Shown: positions 1-6,494, numbered from the stretch's first letter. The stretch: DNA of 41,585 bases from Chitinophagales bacterium (GCA_017303395.1 JAFLBN010000025.1:1-41585), one strand, 5' to 3'. Notes: generated from the sequence alone by a model not told the origin. A program made the numbers and translations.

Positions 1-517
1 CAGTATATGTACCTGCAGGGTATGTAAAGCCCGGAGTAGCTTCATACATTACGCTGAATGTTTGGTTGCCACCGTTCAAACCATTGCTTATCAGGTTGGC
101 TGCTGTAGCAGACAATGTGTTGTATGCAGTAGCGCTGAATGGAGTAGCAATAGTACCACCTGTACCGTTAGCGCTTACTTTCAAGCCCAGCACACCACTT
201 ACAGGCATTACAGGAGCAGGCGTTGTAGAACCAGTGTAAGAGAAGTTTGCCGCACTTGTTTTTACAGTTACACCGAATTTCTTGTTAGAACGTACTTTCA
301 GTTGTTGTGCTGCAGATTCTACACCGTTTGCATAGTCGTTAACTGTGTTGAAAGCAAGGTTTACTGCTGCACCTGTTGCAGAGTTGTTGCCTGTGAATGT
401 CAACTCGATAGCGTTGCTCAGATTCAGGTTAACTGTCTGTGTAGCTGTAGATGAAACTTGCGCTTTAGAAGCGAAACCTACGATTGAAAATGCTGCGATT
501 GCGATTACTTTTTTCAT
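1..517 (-). CDS. Secreted beta-rich paralog 1 (partial, 3' end outside window)
   Basis: This is the first of seven related minus-strand genes. The frame is open from the ATG at 517 to the window edge. Full-length siblings are 182 aa, so about ten C-terminal residues and the stop are missing. An N-terminal signal peptide ends near an AKAQ-like motif (here SKAQ). The mature part shares the family hallmarks: STATQTVNLNLSNAIELTF near the N-terminus, VNDYANGV, LKVRSNKKFGV, TPAPVMPV and GGNQTFSV. It is closest to paralog 4, differing mainly in the signal peptide. The alternating beta-strand pattern and export signal suggest a secreted or surface beta-sandwich protein. No T9SS sorting domain is seen and I do not recognise a named family. 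The leader is A-rich without a Shine-Dalgarno. Function is unknown. Confidence 0.85.
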   Translation of the reverse strand, partial: MKKVIAIAAFSIVGFASKAQVSSTATQTVNLNLSNAIELTFTGNNSATGAAVNLAFNTVNDYANGVESAAQQLKVRSNKKFGVTVKTSAANFSYTGSTTPAPVMPVSGVLGLKVSANGTGGTIATPFSATAYNTLSATAANLISNGLNGGNQTFSVMYEATPGFTYPAGTYT

Positions 518-637
518 TGTGTTGTTTTGTTTTTTGTTTTGTTAATTGATGAATTGTTTGTGTTTGTATATTTTTTGCTTTGCTTGGTTGCTGCCTTACG
601 GGGCTGCTGTGTGTTTTTTTTGTTTGTTTTGATAATG

Positions 638-720
638 CAAACATACACCCGCAAACACCCCTGTCACATCACTAACCTTAGTAGTTTTATCACTATTTAT
701 CTGCTTAACAATCAATTCAC
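638..720 (-). promoter_or_regulatory. Class A promoter of paralog 1 with phased TTAAC-type boxes
   Basis: On the minus strand a perfect TAnnTTTG element (TATGTTTG) lies at 645-638. An ACTAAnnTTAGT palindrome follows upstream at 671-682. Two 11-bp-phased boxes lie further upstream, TTAAC at 705-709 and TTCAC at 716-720 (plus-strand notation). The first box starts 59 bp beyond the -7 element, the same position as in paralog 4 and 1 bp from paralog 3. The predicted leader is about 115 nt. The motifs are seen directly; the promoter role is inferred. Confidence 0.6.
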
Positions 721-848
721 AATCAACACTTTAGCCAACTGTTTAACACCGCGCAACATAACTATCAAAATCATTCTACAGTATCAAACCCTGATTACCG
801 GCTAACTGATTCTAATCAAAAACCAACCAATAAATAACCATAAAAAAA

Positions 849-868
849 GAGCGCCTGAAAAGACGCCC
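849..868 (-). terminator. Hairpin with U-tract, minus strand
   Basis: In minus-strand RNA a 7-bp stem with two G-U pairs (GGGCGUC with GGCGCUC, loop UUUUCA) is followed by a run of U (A-tract 842-848). It lies about 150 bp beyond the terminator that already follows paralog 2. It is therefore either a backup terminator or a leftover from a lost gene. Confidence 0.5.
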
Positions 869-1045
869 TGTATACATATAGAGGATATAAAAAAACTTAC
901 AGCGTATCATGACGGCGTGTTGCATCACAAATACAATTCAAATATAGCGCACCCCTACACCTGTTACATCCCTACAATTAGGGATAGGCATGCAATAAAA
1001 AAGGCACCACTTGGGTGCCTTGTTACATATTCTGAAGGATAAGAA
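864..1045. other. Intergenic stretch between paralogs 1 and 2 with hairpins
   Basis: No gene is supported here. It holds a small perfect inverted repeat, ATCCCT/AGGGAT at 968-985, and the terminator at 997-1021. It may be the residue of a deleted array member, but no coding remnant is recognisable. Confidence 0.4.
997..1021 (-). terminator. Intrinsic terminator of paralog 2
   Basis: The 8-bp stem AAGGCACC (1001-1008) / GGTGCCTT (1014-1021) has an A-tract on its left, which gives a U-tract in minus-strand RNA. It lies 24 bp downstream of the stop of paralog 2. Confidence 0.8.
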
Positions 1046-1594
1046 TTAAAGTTGAGTAGCAGTATAAACTACATCTACAGTGTAAGTACCTGCAGGGTAT
1101 GCAAAACCCGGAGTTGCATTGTACTGGATGCTGAATGTTTGGTTGCCACCGTTGTTACAGTTTGTCAACAGGTTTTGTGCAGTTGCACCCAAGTCAGCAT
1201 ATGCTGTTGCGCTGAACGGAGAAGCTATAGTACCACCGGTTGCATTTGCAGGAACACGCAGATCAAGAACACCCGCTACAGGCATTACAGGAGCAGGCGT
1301 TGTAGTACCTGTGTATGAGAAGTTAGCGTTGTTAGTTTTTACTGTTACGCCGAATTTTTTGTTAGAGCGTACTTTCAATTCCTGGTTAGAAGAGCTAACA
1401 CCGTTTGCATAATCGTTAACAGTGTTGAAAGCTAAGTTGACAGCAGCACCTGTAGCTGTAGTAGATCCTGTGAAAGTCAATTCGATTGCATTGCTCAGGT
1501 TCAGGTTAACTGTTTGAGTAGCTGTAGAAGCAACTTGTGCTTTTGCTGCGAAACCTGTTACTGCCAGTGCGATGATTGCGATTACTTTTTTCAT
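1046..1594 (-). CDS. Secreted beta-rich paralog 2
   Basis: A 182-aa protein with a signal peptide of about 20 residues ending AKAQ. The mature chain shows the family motifs: TQTVNLNLSNAIELTF at about 26-41, VNDYANGV at about 59-66, LKVRSNKKFGV at about 73-83, TPAPVMPV at about 99-106, and a C-terminal strand PAGTYTVDVVYTATQL. A single cysteine sits at residue 146 (LLTNCNNGG), shared with paralog 6 but absent from paralogs 1, 3 and 4. The all-beta look with a GTYT...YTATQ ending is reminiscent of pilin-like or other secreted beta-sandwich proteins, but that is only a resemblance. The gene has its own promoter and terminator. Function is unknown. Confidence 0.9.
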   Translation of the reverse strand: MKKVIAIIALAVTGFAAKAQVASTATQTVNLNLSNAIELTFTGSTTATGAAVNLAFNTVNDYANGVSSSNQELKVRSNKKFGVTVKTNNANFSYTGTTTPAPVMPVAGVLDLRVPANATGGTIASPFSATAYADLGATAQNLLTNCNNGGNQTFSIQYNATPGFAYPAGTYTVDVVYTATQL

Positions 1595-1654
1595 TTTAAA
1601 TGTGTTTTGTTTGAATTATTTGATTAATGTTTGTGTTTGTTTGCTATTGTGATA

Positions 1655-1738
1655 CAAAGATGCAACGCGGAATACGATATTGACGAAAAACCGGGCCTCC
1701 TTAACCCTGTCTTAGCAAGCGGTTAACGGGCAATTAAC
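1655..1738 (-). promoter_or_regulatory. Class B promoter of paralog 2: four boxes at 11-bp period
   Basis: The minus-strand -7-like element is CATCTTTG (plus 1655-1662). After exactly 38 bp come four boxes in plus notation: TTAAC 1701, TTAGC 1712, TTAAC 1723 and TTAAC 1734, each starting 11 bp after the last. Coding-strand order is GTTAA, GTTAA, GCTAA, GTTAA, then the -7 element. The same spacing recurs in paralogs 6 and 7. An activator-binding array is inferred. Confidence 0.7.
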
Positions 1739-1797
1739 AACTCTTACTGCCGATAAAATGGCACCAAACCCAATACAGCATGGGCATACAGACAAAA

Positions 1798-1821
1798 AAA
1801 GCGCTCTTTTCAGAGCGCTTT
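1798..1821 (-). terminator. Intrinsic terminator of paralog 3
   Basis: A perfect 10-bp inverted repeat, AAAGCGCTCT/AGAGCGCTTT with loop TTTC, is flanked by A-rich sequence on the left. It lies 58 bp downstream of the paralog 3 stop on the minus strand. Confidence 0.8.
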
Positions 1822-1879
1822 ACCCACATTAACCATTTACAAAAACCACCCCCTATTATGAAAAACCATTATATTGATA

Positions 1880-2428
1880 TTAAAGCTGCGTAGCAGTGTA
1901 AACTACATCTGTAGTGTATGTACCTGCAGGGTATGCGAAACCTGGTTCAGCTTCGTACTTCACGCTGAATGTTTGGTTGCCACCGTTTACACCATTGCTT
2001 ATCAGGTTTGCTGCAGTATTGCTCATCGCTGTGTATGCAGTAGTGCTGAATGGAGAAGCGATAGTACCACCTGTACCGTTAGCTATCACTTTCAAGCCCA
2101 ATACGCTTACAGGCATTACAGGAGCAGGAGTAGTTGTACCTGTGTAAGTAAATGATGCACCACTTGTCTTTACTGTAACACCAAATTTTTTGTTAGAACG
2201 TACTTTCAGTTCCTGTGTAGCAGATTCTACACCGTTTGCATAGTCGTTAACTGTGTTGAAAGCCAGGTTAACTGTAGCACCTGTTGCAGAGTTGTTGCCT
2301 GTGAAAGTCAACTCGATTGCGTTGCTCAGGTTCAGGTTTACTGTTTGTGTAGCAGTAGATGATGCGTTCTGTGCTTTTGCAGAGAAACCTACGATTGCCA
2401 TTGCTGCGATTGCGATTACTTTTTTCAT
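1880..2428 (-). CDS. Secreted beta-rich paralog 3
   Basis: A 182-aa protein with a signal peptide ending SAKAQ and one extra residue in the N-terminal mature segment (NASSTATQ). It has the same core motifs as its neighbours: NLSNAIELTFTG, VNDYANGV, LKVRSNKKFGVTVK, GGNQTFSV and GTYTTDVVYTATQL. It groups with paralogs 1 and 4 by the NNSATGA segment and by its promoter type. It has no cysteine in the mature chain. Role unknown; probably exported through Sec and either periplasmic or surface located. Confidence 0.9.
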   Translation of the reverse strand: MKKVIAIAAMAIVGFSAKAQNASSTATQTVNLNLSNAIELTFTGNNSATGATVNLAFNTVNDYANGVESATQELKVRSNKKFGVTVKTSGASFTYTGTTTPAPVMPVSVLGLKVIANGTGGTIASPFSTTAYTAMSNTAANLISNGVNGGNQTFSVKYEAEPGFAYPAGTYTTDVVYTATQL

Positions 2429-2535
2429 TGTGTTGTTTTGTTTTTTGTTTTTGTTAATTGATGAATTGATTGTGTTTAGAAATTATTGTTTGCTGCCTTA
2501 CGGGGCTGCTGTGTTTTTTGTTTGTTTTGATAATG

Positions 2536-2619
2536 CAAACATACACCCGTAAATGCCCCTTTCACATCACTAACATTAGTAGTTATTATCACTATCTGCT
2601 TGGTTAACAAGCCGTTTAC
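2536..2619 (-). promoter_or_regulatory. Class A promoter of paralog 3
   Basis: A perfect minus-strand TATGTTTG lies at plus 2536-2543. The palindrome ACTAACATTAGT is at 2569-2580, with 25 bp between it and the -7 element. Phased boxes TTAAC (2604) and TTTAC (2615) are 11 bp apart, starting 60 bp beyond the -7 element. That is exactly the position of boxes 3 and 4 in class B. Confidence 0.65.
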
Positions 2620-2642
2620 AAATCATTACATAAACATAAAAA

Positions 2643-2661
2643 AGCGCCGCATTGCGACGCT
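2643..2661 (-). terminator. Intrinsic terminator of paralog 4
   Basis: On the minus strand an 8-bp stem AGCGUCGC/GCGGCGCU with one G-U pair and a 3-nt loop is followed by a T-run. It lies 28 bp after the paralog 4 stop. Confidence 0.8.
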
Positions 2662-2689
2662 CTTTATATCATTCTCACGCTTATCAATA

Positions 2690-3238
2690 TTAGAGTTGAG
2701 TAGCAGTGTAAACTACATCTACAGTATATGTACCTGCAGGGTATGTAAAGCCCGGAGTAGCTTCATACATTACGCTGAATGTTTGGTTGCCACCGTTCAA
2801 ACCATTGCTTATCAGGTTGGCTGCTGTAGCAGACAATGTATTGTATGCAGTAGCACTGAATGGAGTAGCAATAGTACCACCTGTACCGTTAGCGCTAACT
2901 TTCAGGCCCAGAACACCACTTACAGGCATTGTAGGTGCAGGAGTTGTAGAACCTGTGTAAGAGAAGTTTGCTGCACTTGTTTTTACTGATACACCGAATT
3001 TCTTGTTAGAACGTACTTTCAGTTGTTGTGCTGCAGATTCTACACCGTTTGCATAGTCGTTAACAGTGTTGAAAGCAAGGTTTACTGCTGCACCTGTTGC
3101 AGAGTTGTTGCCTGTGAATGTCAACTCGATAGCGTTGCTCAGATTCAGGTTAACTGTTTGAGTAGCTGTAGATGCAACTTGTGCTTTTGCTGCGATACCT
3201 ACGAATGACAGTGCTGCGATTGCGATTACTTTTTTCAT
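2690..3238 (-). CDS. Secreted beta-rich paralog 4
   Basis: A 182-aa protein with signal peptide MKKVIAIAALSFVGIAAKAQ. The mature portion is nearly the same as paralog 1 (NNSATGAAVNLAF, SAAQQLKVRSNKKFGV, NGLNGGNQTFSVMYEATPGF). The signal peptide is instead identical to that of paralog 6, whose mature part belongs to the other subgroup. This suggests recombination between array members. No cysteine in the mature chain. Same predicted secreted beta-sandwich type; function unknown. Confidence 0.9.
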   Translation of the reverse strand: MKKVIAIAALSFVGIAAKAQVASTATQTVNLNLSNAIELTFTGNNSATGAAVNLAFNTVNDYANGVESAAQQLKVRSNKKFGVSVKTSAANFSYTGSTTPAPTMPVSGVLGLKVSANGTGGTIATPFSATAYNTLSATAANLISNGLNGGNQTFSVMYEATPGFTYPAGTYTVDVVYTATQL

Positions 3239-3363
3239 TGTGTTGTTTTGTTTTTTGTTTTGTTAATTAATGAATTGTTTGTGTTTATTTATTTTTTGTT
3301 TGTTCTGTTTGGTTTGCGGCCTTACGGGGCTGCTGTGTGTTTTGTTTGTTTGTTTTGATAATG

Positions 3364-3446
3364 CAAACATACTACCACAAATACCCCTGTCACATCACTA
3401 ACCTTAGTAGTTTTCCTACTAATGTGACGGTTAACAAGGCGTTTAC
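3364..3446 (-). promoter_or_regulatory. Class A promoter of paralog 4
   Basis: Minus-strand TATGTTTG at plus 3364-3371; palindrome ACTAACCTTAGT at 3397-3408; boxes TTAAC (3431) and TTTAC (3442) at 11-bp spacing, starting 59 bp beyond the -7 element. The distal box ends only 5 bp from the stop of paralog 5, so no room is left for a separate terminator there. Confidence 0.65.
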
Positions 3447-3451
3447 AAATG

Positions 3452-3988
3452 CTATTGTTGTGTGGCGGTATAGATAATATCTACCGTATAAACACCAGGT
3501 GGGTAAGCAAAGCCCGGCGCAGCACGATACACGACGCTTATATTTTCAGCGCTGCAACTTTCACCGTTTATTATCAGGTTGTTATCACTGTCTTTAATTG
3601 TATGGTAATTGCGAACCGAGAATGGTGCGGCAACTGTACCACAGGTAGTATTTTGCAACACACGTATACTCAGCACACCATCTACAGGCATAGTGGGTTG
3701 TGGCATAGACACACCGTTGTATGTAAAATGCGGAGCCATAGCTCTGATGGTAATATCGAACTTCTGTTGCGAGCACACACGCAATTGTTGCGGGTCTGAT
3801 ACTACACCCTTTTCAAAATCGGTTGTGCTTTTAAAAGCAAGATGTACCGCGTTATTATTTACCCAGGCAAGCTCTATGGCATTGTGCAAATCTAGCTGCA
3901 CTTGCTGCACAGCATTAGCACCGGCAGTTTGCGCATCGGCAATGCGAAACTGGATAGTAAGAATAAATAACAAAACAAATCTGCGCAT
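3452..3988 (-). CDS. Divergent secreted paralog 5
   Basis: A 178-aa member of the same family but strongly diverged. It keeps a signal peptide (ends ADAQ), NAIELAW, a degraded form of the NDYANGV motif (TDFEKGV), QLRVCSQQKFDI in place of LKVRSNKKFGV, PTMPVDGVL, and the C-terminal PPGVYTVDIIYTATQQ. It has three cysteines in the mature chain (VCSQQ, NTTCGT, GESCSA), so a disulfide is possible. It lacks the phased promoter boxes of all other copies. A weak -7-like TAATTTTA (plus 4023-4030) is the only promoter candidate. No terminator is visible behind it. It may have a different partner or localisation; function unknown. Confidence 0.85.
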   Translation of the reverse strand: MRRFVLLFILTIQFRIADAQTAGANAVQQVQLDLHNAIELAWVNNNAVHLAFKSTTDFEKGVVSDPQQLRVCSQQKFDITIRAMAPHFTYNGVSMPQPTMPVDGVLSIRVLQNTTCGTVAAPFSVRNYHTIKDSDNNLIINGESCSAENISVVYRAAPGFAYPPGVYTVDIIYTATQQ

Positions 3989-4059
3989 AGGCTGTAGACA
4001 TTAATATTGTTTTGTTCATCAGTAAAATTAGTCATCTATCCGGCATATATGCAAACAAA

Positions 4060-4087
4060 AAAGAGCGCCCTTACGGGGACGCTCTTT
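4060..4087 (-). terminator. Intrinsic terminator of paralog 6
   Basis: The stem AAAGAGCG...CGCTCTTT is extended by CCC/GGG across a one-base bulge, with loop TTAC and an A-tract on the left (U-tract in minus RNA). It sits 27 bp beyond the paralog 6 stop and upstream of paralog 5. Confidence 0.8.
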
Positions 4088-4114
4088 ATATAATTCTATA
4101 ACTATTGTTTCAGA

Positions 4115-4663
4115 TTACAGTTGAGTAGCAGTGTAAACTACATCTGTAGTGTAAGTACCTGCAGGGTAAGCAAAACCAGGTGTTGCTTCATACATTACAC
4201 TGAATGTTTGGTTACCACCGTTATTACAGTTTGTCAAAAGGTTAGCTGCAGTTGCAGAAAGATCATTATAAGCTGATGCGCTGAATGGAGAAGCGATAGC
4301 ACCACCTGTTGCATTTGCGCTCACTTTCAGTGCCAGCACACCTGCTACAGGCATTACAGGAGCAGGAGTAGTAGAACCCGTATATGAGAAGTTAGCGTTG
4401 TTCGTTTTTACAGTTACACCGAATTTTTTGTTAGAACGTACTTTCAGTTCCTGTGCAGATGATGTAACACCATTTGCATAATCGTTAACTGTATTGAAAG
4501 CCAGATTAACAGCAGCACCGGTAGCAGTTCCTGATCCTGTGAATGTCAGTTCGATTGCGTTGCTCAGGTTCAGGTTTACTGTTTGTGTAGCTGTAGAAGC
4601 AACTTGTGCTTTTGCTGCGATACCTACGAATGACAGTGCTGCGATTGCGATTACTTTTTTCAT
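4115..4663 (-). CDS. Secreted beta-rich paralog 6
   Basis: A 182-aa protein. The signal peptide and first mature residues are identical to paralog 4, while the remainder (NNANFSYTG, LLTNCNNGGNQTFSV, PVAGVLALKV) follows paralog 2, including the lone cysteine. The leader is short, A-rich on the coding strand and without a Shine-Dalgarno. It has a class B promoter and its own terminator. Secreted beta-rich protein of unknown function. Confidence 0.9.
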   Translation of the reverse strand: MKKVIAIAALSFVGIAAKAQVASTATQTVNLNLSNAIELTFTGSGTATGAAVNLAFNTVNDYANGVTSSAQELKVRSNKKFGVTVKTNNANFSYTGSTTPAPVMPVAGVLALKVSANATGGAIASPFSASAYNDLSATAANLLTNCNNGGNQTFSVMYEATPGFAYPAGTYTTDVVYTATQL

Positions 4664-4727
4664 AATTGTTTGTTTTTGTTTGTTTGCGATTTGTTTTTGT
4701 TAGTTGTTTTTGTTGTTGATTGTGATG

Positions 4728-4811
4728 CAAATATGGGGGCAAGAACAGCCGATGTTCAAATTTTCATGCTTTGTTAACGCCCGTTTTGCAAGCGGTTAAC
4801 AAGCAGTTAAC
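4728..4811 (-). promoter_or_regulatory. Class B promoter of paralog 6
   Basis: The -7-like CATATTTG is on the minus strand at plus 4728-4735. After 38 bp come TTAAC 4774, TTTGC 4785, TTAAC 4796 and TTAAC 4807, an exact 11-bp period. As in paralogs 2 and 7, the second box from the promoter is the deviant one. Confidence 0.7.
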
Positions 4812-4840
4812 AACTGTAAATCAATGACTTATAAAACAAA

Positions 4841-4877
4841 ACCCCTGCAAACCGCACTGGTGGCGTGTTGCAGGGGT
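4841..4877 (-). terminator. Intrinsic terminator of paralog 7
   Basis: A perfect 10-bp stem ACCCCTGCAA (4841-4850) / TTGCAGGGGT (4868-4877) encloses a 17-nt loop. A-rich sequence on the left gives a T-rich tail on the minus strand. It lies 36 bp beyond the stop of paralog 7. Confidence 0.75.
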
Positions 4878-4913
4878 ATGTAACAAACAATTAGAAATCA
4901 ACAACTAATATTA

Positions 4914-5441
4914 CTATGCCTGGGTGGCAGTATAGATTATCTCCATTGCGTATGTACCTGCAGGATAGGTAAAGCCCGGTGTAGCCCTGTATTGCACACT
5001 GAAGGTATTGCTACCGCCCGGTGTGGCATTGCTAATCATGGGCTTGCCATTGGTACTTAATGATGTGAAATTGCTGTGGCCCGATGTGATGACGCCACCT
5101 GTGTTATTATTATACACCTTTAGACGCAGCACAGAAAGCGGCATTTTAGGATCTGCACCTGTGCCTGCAAAGCTGAAGCGTGAAGTCCTTGCCTTTACGC
5201 GTACATTAAATTTCTTGTTGGAACGCACCTGCAATTGTTGCTCTGCAGATACAATACCGTTTGCATAATCGTTAACGGTCACAAAATTCATCTGCGGATT
5301 TGCACCTGTAAGGATGGTAAGCTCAATAGCATTGCTCATATCAAGCTTTACGGCTTGTGTTGCAGCAGAGTTGGCGCTCTGGGCAACAGCCGCGGCCATC
5401 ATCACTGGCAGCATTACGGCGGTTAAAAGAATCTTTTTCAT
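4914..5441 (-). CDS. Secreted beta-rich paralog 7
   Basis: A 175-aa protein starting at MKKILLTAV. A longer in-frame extension to 5501 is rejected because it would place 20 non-signal residues before the signal peptide and overlap the promoter. The signal peptide ends VAQ. The core keeps AATQAVKLDMSNAIELTI, VNDYANGIVSAEQQLQVRSNKKFNV, the GGSNTFSVQYRATPGFTYPAG run and YTATQ. It lacks several loop insertions and is the second most divergent copy, yet it keeps the complete four-box promoter. This suggests the regulatory design is older than the recent duplications. Function unknown. Confidence 0.88.
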   Translation of the reverse strand: MKKILLTAVMLPVMMAAAVAQSANSAATQAVKLDMSNAIELTILTGANPQMNFVTVNDYANGIVSAEQQLQVRSNKKFNVRVKARTSRFSFAGTGADPKMPLSVLRLKVYNNNTGGVITSGHSNFTSLSTNGKPMISNATPGGSNTFSVQYRATPGFTYPAGTYAMEIIYTATQA

Positions 5442-5469
5442 ACTTGGCGGTTTGTTTGTGTTTGTAAGG

Positions 5470-5553
5470 CAAAGATGCAACCACCATGCCCCAACAGCCA
5501 AGAAAAAACAGTCGGTTAACCGTCCCTTAGCAACCGCTTAACGCACGCTTAAC
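5470..5553 (-). promoter_or_regulatory. Class B promoter of paralog 7
   Basis: The -7-like CATCTTTG (plus 5470-5477) is followed after 38 bp by TTAAC 5516, TTAGC 5527, TTAAC 5538 and TTAAC 5549, an exact 11-bp period. The geometry is identical to paralogs 2 and 6 although the surrounding bases have diverged, so the boxes are conserved as boxes. Confidence 0.72.
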
Positions 5554-5853
5554 ATATTAAAAACCGCTACAGTAGCGCATTTCAGCCACATTGCATTGAT
5601 TAACAGTCGGTTCAACATGCTGCATTTCTACGTATTAATTTCATTCGCCATGTAGTGTTCACCAATACCTATTTTTTGATATCAACCACTTATACATTAG
5701 CTATTTTTAAATAATTTTATTATCTTAGTCAACTAATACAACCTTCTGTTAAAAAAACAGCTGCACTACAACCGTATCTCCTGAATAACTAAATTTATTC
5801 ATTAGCCTCCTCTATAGTAACGTCAGTTGATCACACTTTAATTTTTTAAGGGA
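5554..5853. other. Intergenic, AT-rich
   Basis: This is a transition between the paralog array and the accessory patch. No ORF, hairpin with T-tract or clear -7 element was found. AT-rich runs at about 5700-5730 could hold a promoter for the next ORF. Confidence 0.4.
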
Positions 5854-6120
5854 ATGAGTGCAAAAGAACTTGTAATGGCGATACTGTGTAAGCCAATAAG
5901 CGGTAAAGAATTGTTGCAGACAGAGAAGGCAAACAATGTAATCATACACCGGAAGCTGGAATACGCTCCCAAAGGAGATACAAGCAGTGTGGAAGACTAC
6001 CTGAAGGGCCTGCGAAGGCTACCTTTGAAGCTGATGTTTATATTCTCCATCGGCGAGGCTATCGTTATCAATACACAAAAAGACTGGGACGAAGTAGGCC
6101 GCAGACTGCTGGCTATGTAG
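5854..6120 (+). CDS. Hypothetical 88-aa protein
   Basis: A small ORF preceded by a purine-rich AAGGGA immediately before the ATG, which could serve as a ribosome-binding site. The protein has no signal peptide or membrane segment. It is basic in the middle (EDYLKGLRRLPLKLMF) with a hydrophobic FIFSIGEAIVI stretch and a C-terminal DWDEVGRRLL helix. I do not recognise a family. It stands alone, convergent with the DUF559 gene 8 bp away. It may be real because coding extends almost to the neighbour with sensible amino-acid composition, but short spurious ORFs cannot be excluded. Confidence 0.5.
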   Translation: MSAKELVMAILCKPISGKELLQTEKANNVIIHRKLEYAPKGDTSSVEDYLKGLRRLPLKLMFIFSIGEAIVINTQKDWDEVGRRLLAM

Positions 6121-6128
6121 TGGCTGTT

Positions 6129-6494
6129 TTATGTAGAGACATGTTGCAGAATAGTATCGAGTACAAACTCAGTATGCTCAAATACAAGTTTGTTTTCGAA
6201 ACGCAATACTTTATAGCCAAGATATTTTAGTTGCTCATCACGCTCGTAGTCATTCTGATTAGCAATCGGATTATTATGCACTTCACCATCAAGTTCTATC
6301 ACCAGTTTGGCAGCAGGGCAGTAGAAGTCCACGATGTAATTCTCAATACTATGCTGCCTGCGAAACTTATGGCCATCTAGCTTACTGTTTTGTAAAATCT
6401 TCCACATGGCTGCCTCGGCAGGTGTAAGATTGCTGCGCAATTCCCTGCGTCGTTCTTTCAGGTAGCCTACGTTTTTTATCTGCCCTTTGCGCAT
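6129..6494 (-). CDS. DUF559 family endonuclease-like protein
   Basis: A 121-aa protein matching the DUF559 family, which belongs to the Vsr-like PD-(D/E)XK nuclease group. Visible hallmarks are LRSNLTPAEAAMWKIL near 19-34, KFRRQHSIENYIVDFYCPAAKLVIELDGEVH at about 43-73 (acidic D56 in VDF, E68 and D70 in IELDG), YERDEQLKYLGYKVLRFEN at about 82-100, and a C-terminal helix VLDTILQ. The length is typical. The substrate of these proteins is not established; DNA cleavage or nicking is inferred from the fold. It starts only 29 bp from the terminal hairpin of the repeat element at 6524-6669. Confidence 0.85.
   Translation of the reverse strand: MRKGQIKNVGYLKERRRELRSNLTPAEAAMWKILQNSKLDGHKFRRQHSIENYIVDFYCPAAKLVIELDGEVHNNPIANQNDYERDEQLKYLGYKVLRFENKLVFEHTEFVLDTILQHVST

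Noticed and set aside
62-454. Plus-strand ORF opposite paralog 1, and similar ones at 1052-1412, 1874-2155, 2600-2989 and 4494-4703
   Set aside because: Cysteine-rich, low-plausibility translations that are shadows of the minus-strand paralogs; they recur only because the paralogs are similar.
1701-1738. Short regularly spaced repeat taken as a CRISPR-like or tandem repeat
   Set aside because: Unit of 5 bp at 11-bp period, always at a fixed distance upstream of a promoter; no repeat-spacer structure and no cas genes.
4914-5501. Longer start of paralog 7 at 5501
   Set aside because: It would put 20 residues ahead of the signal peptide and place the -7 element inside the coding region, unlike all siblings.
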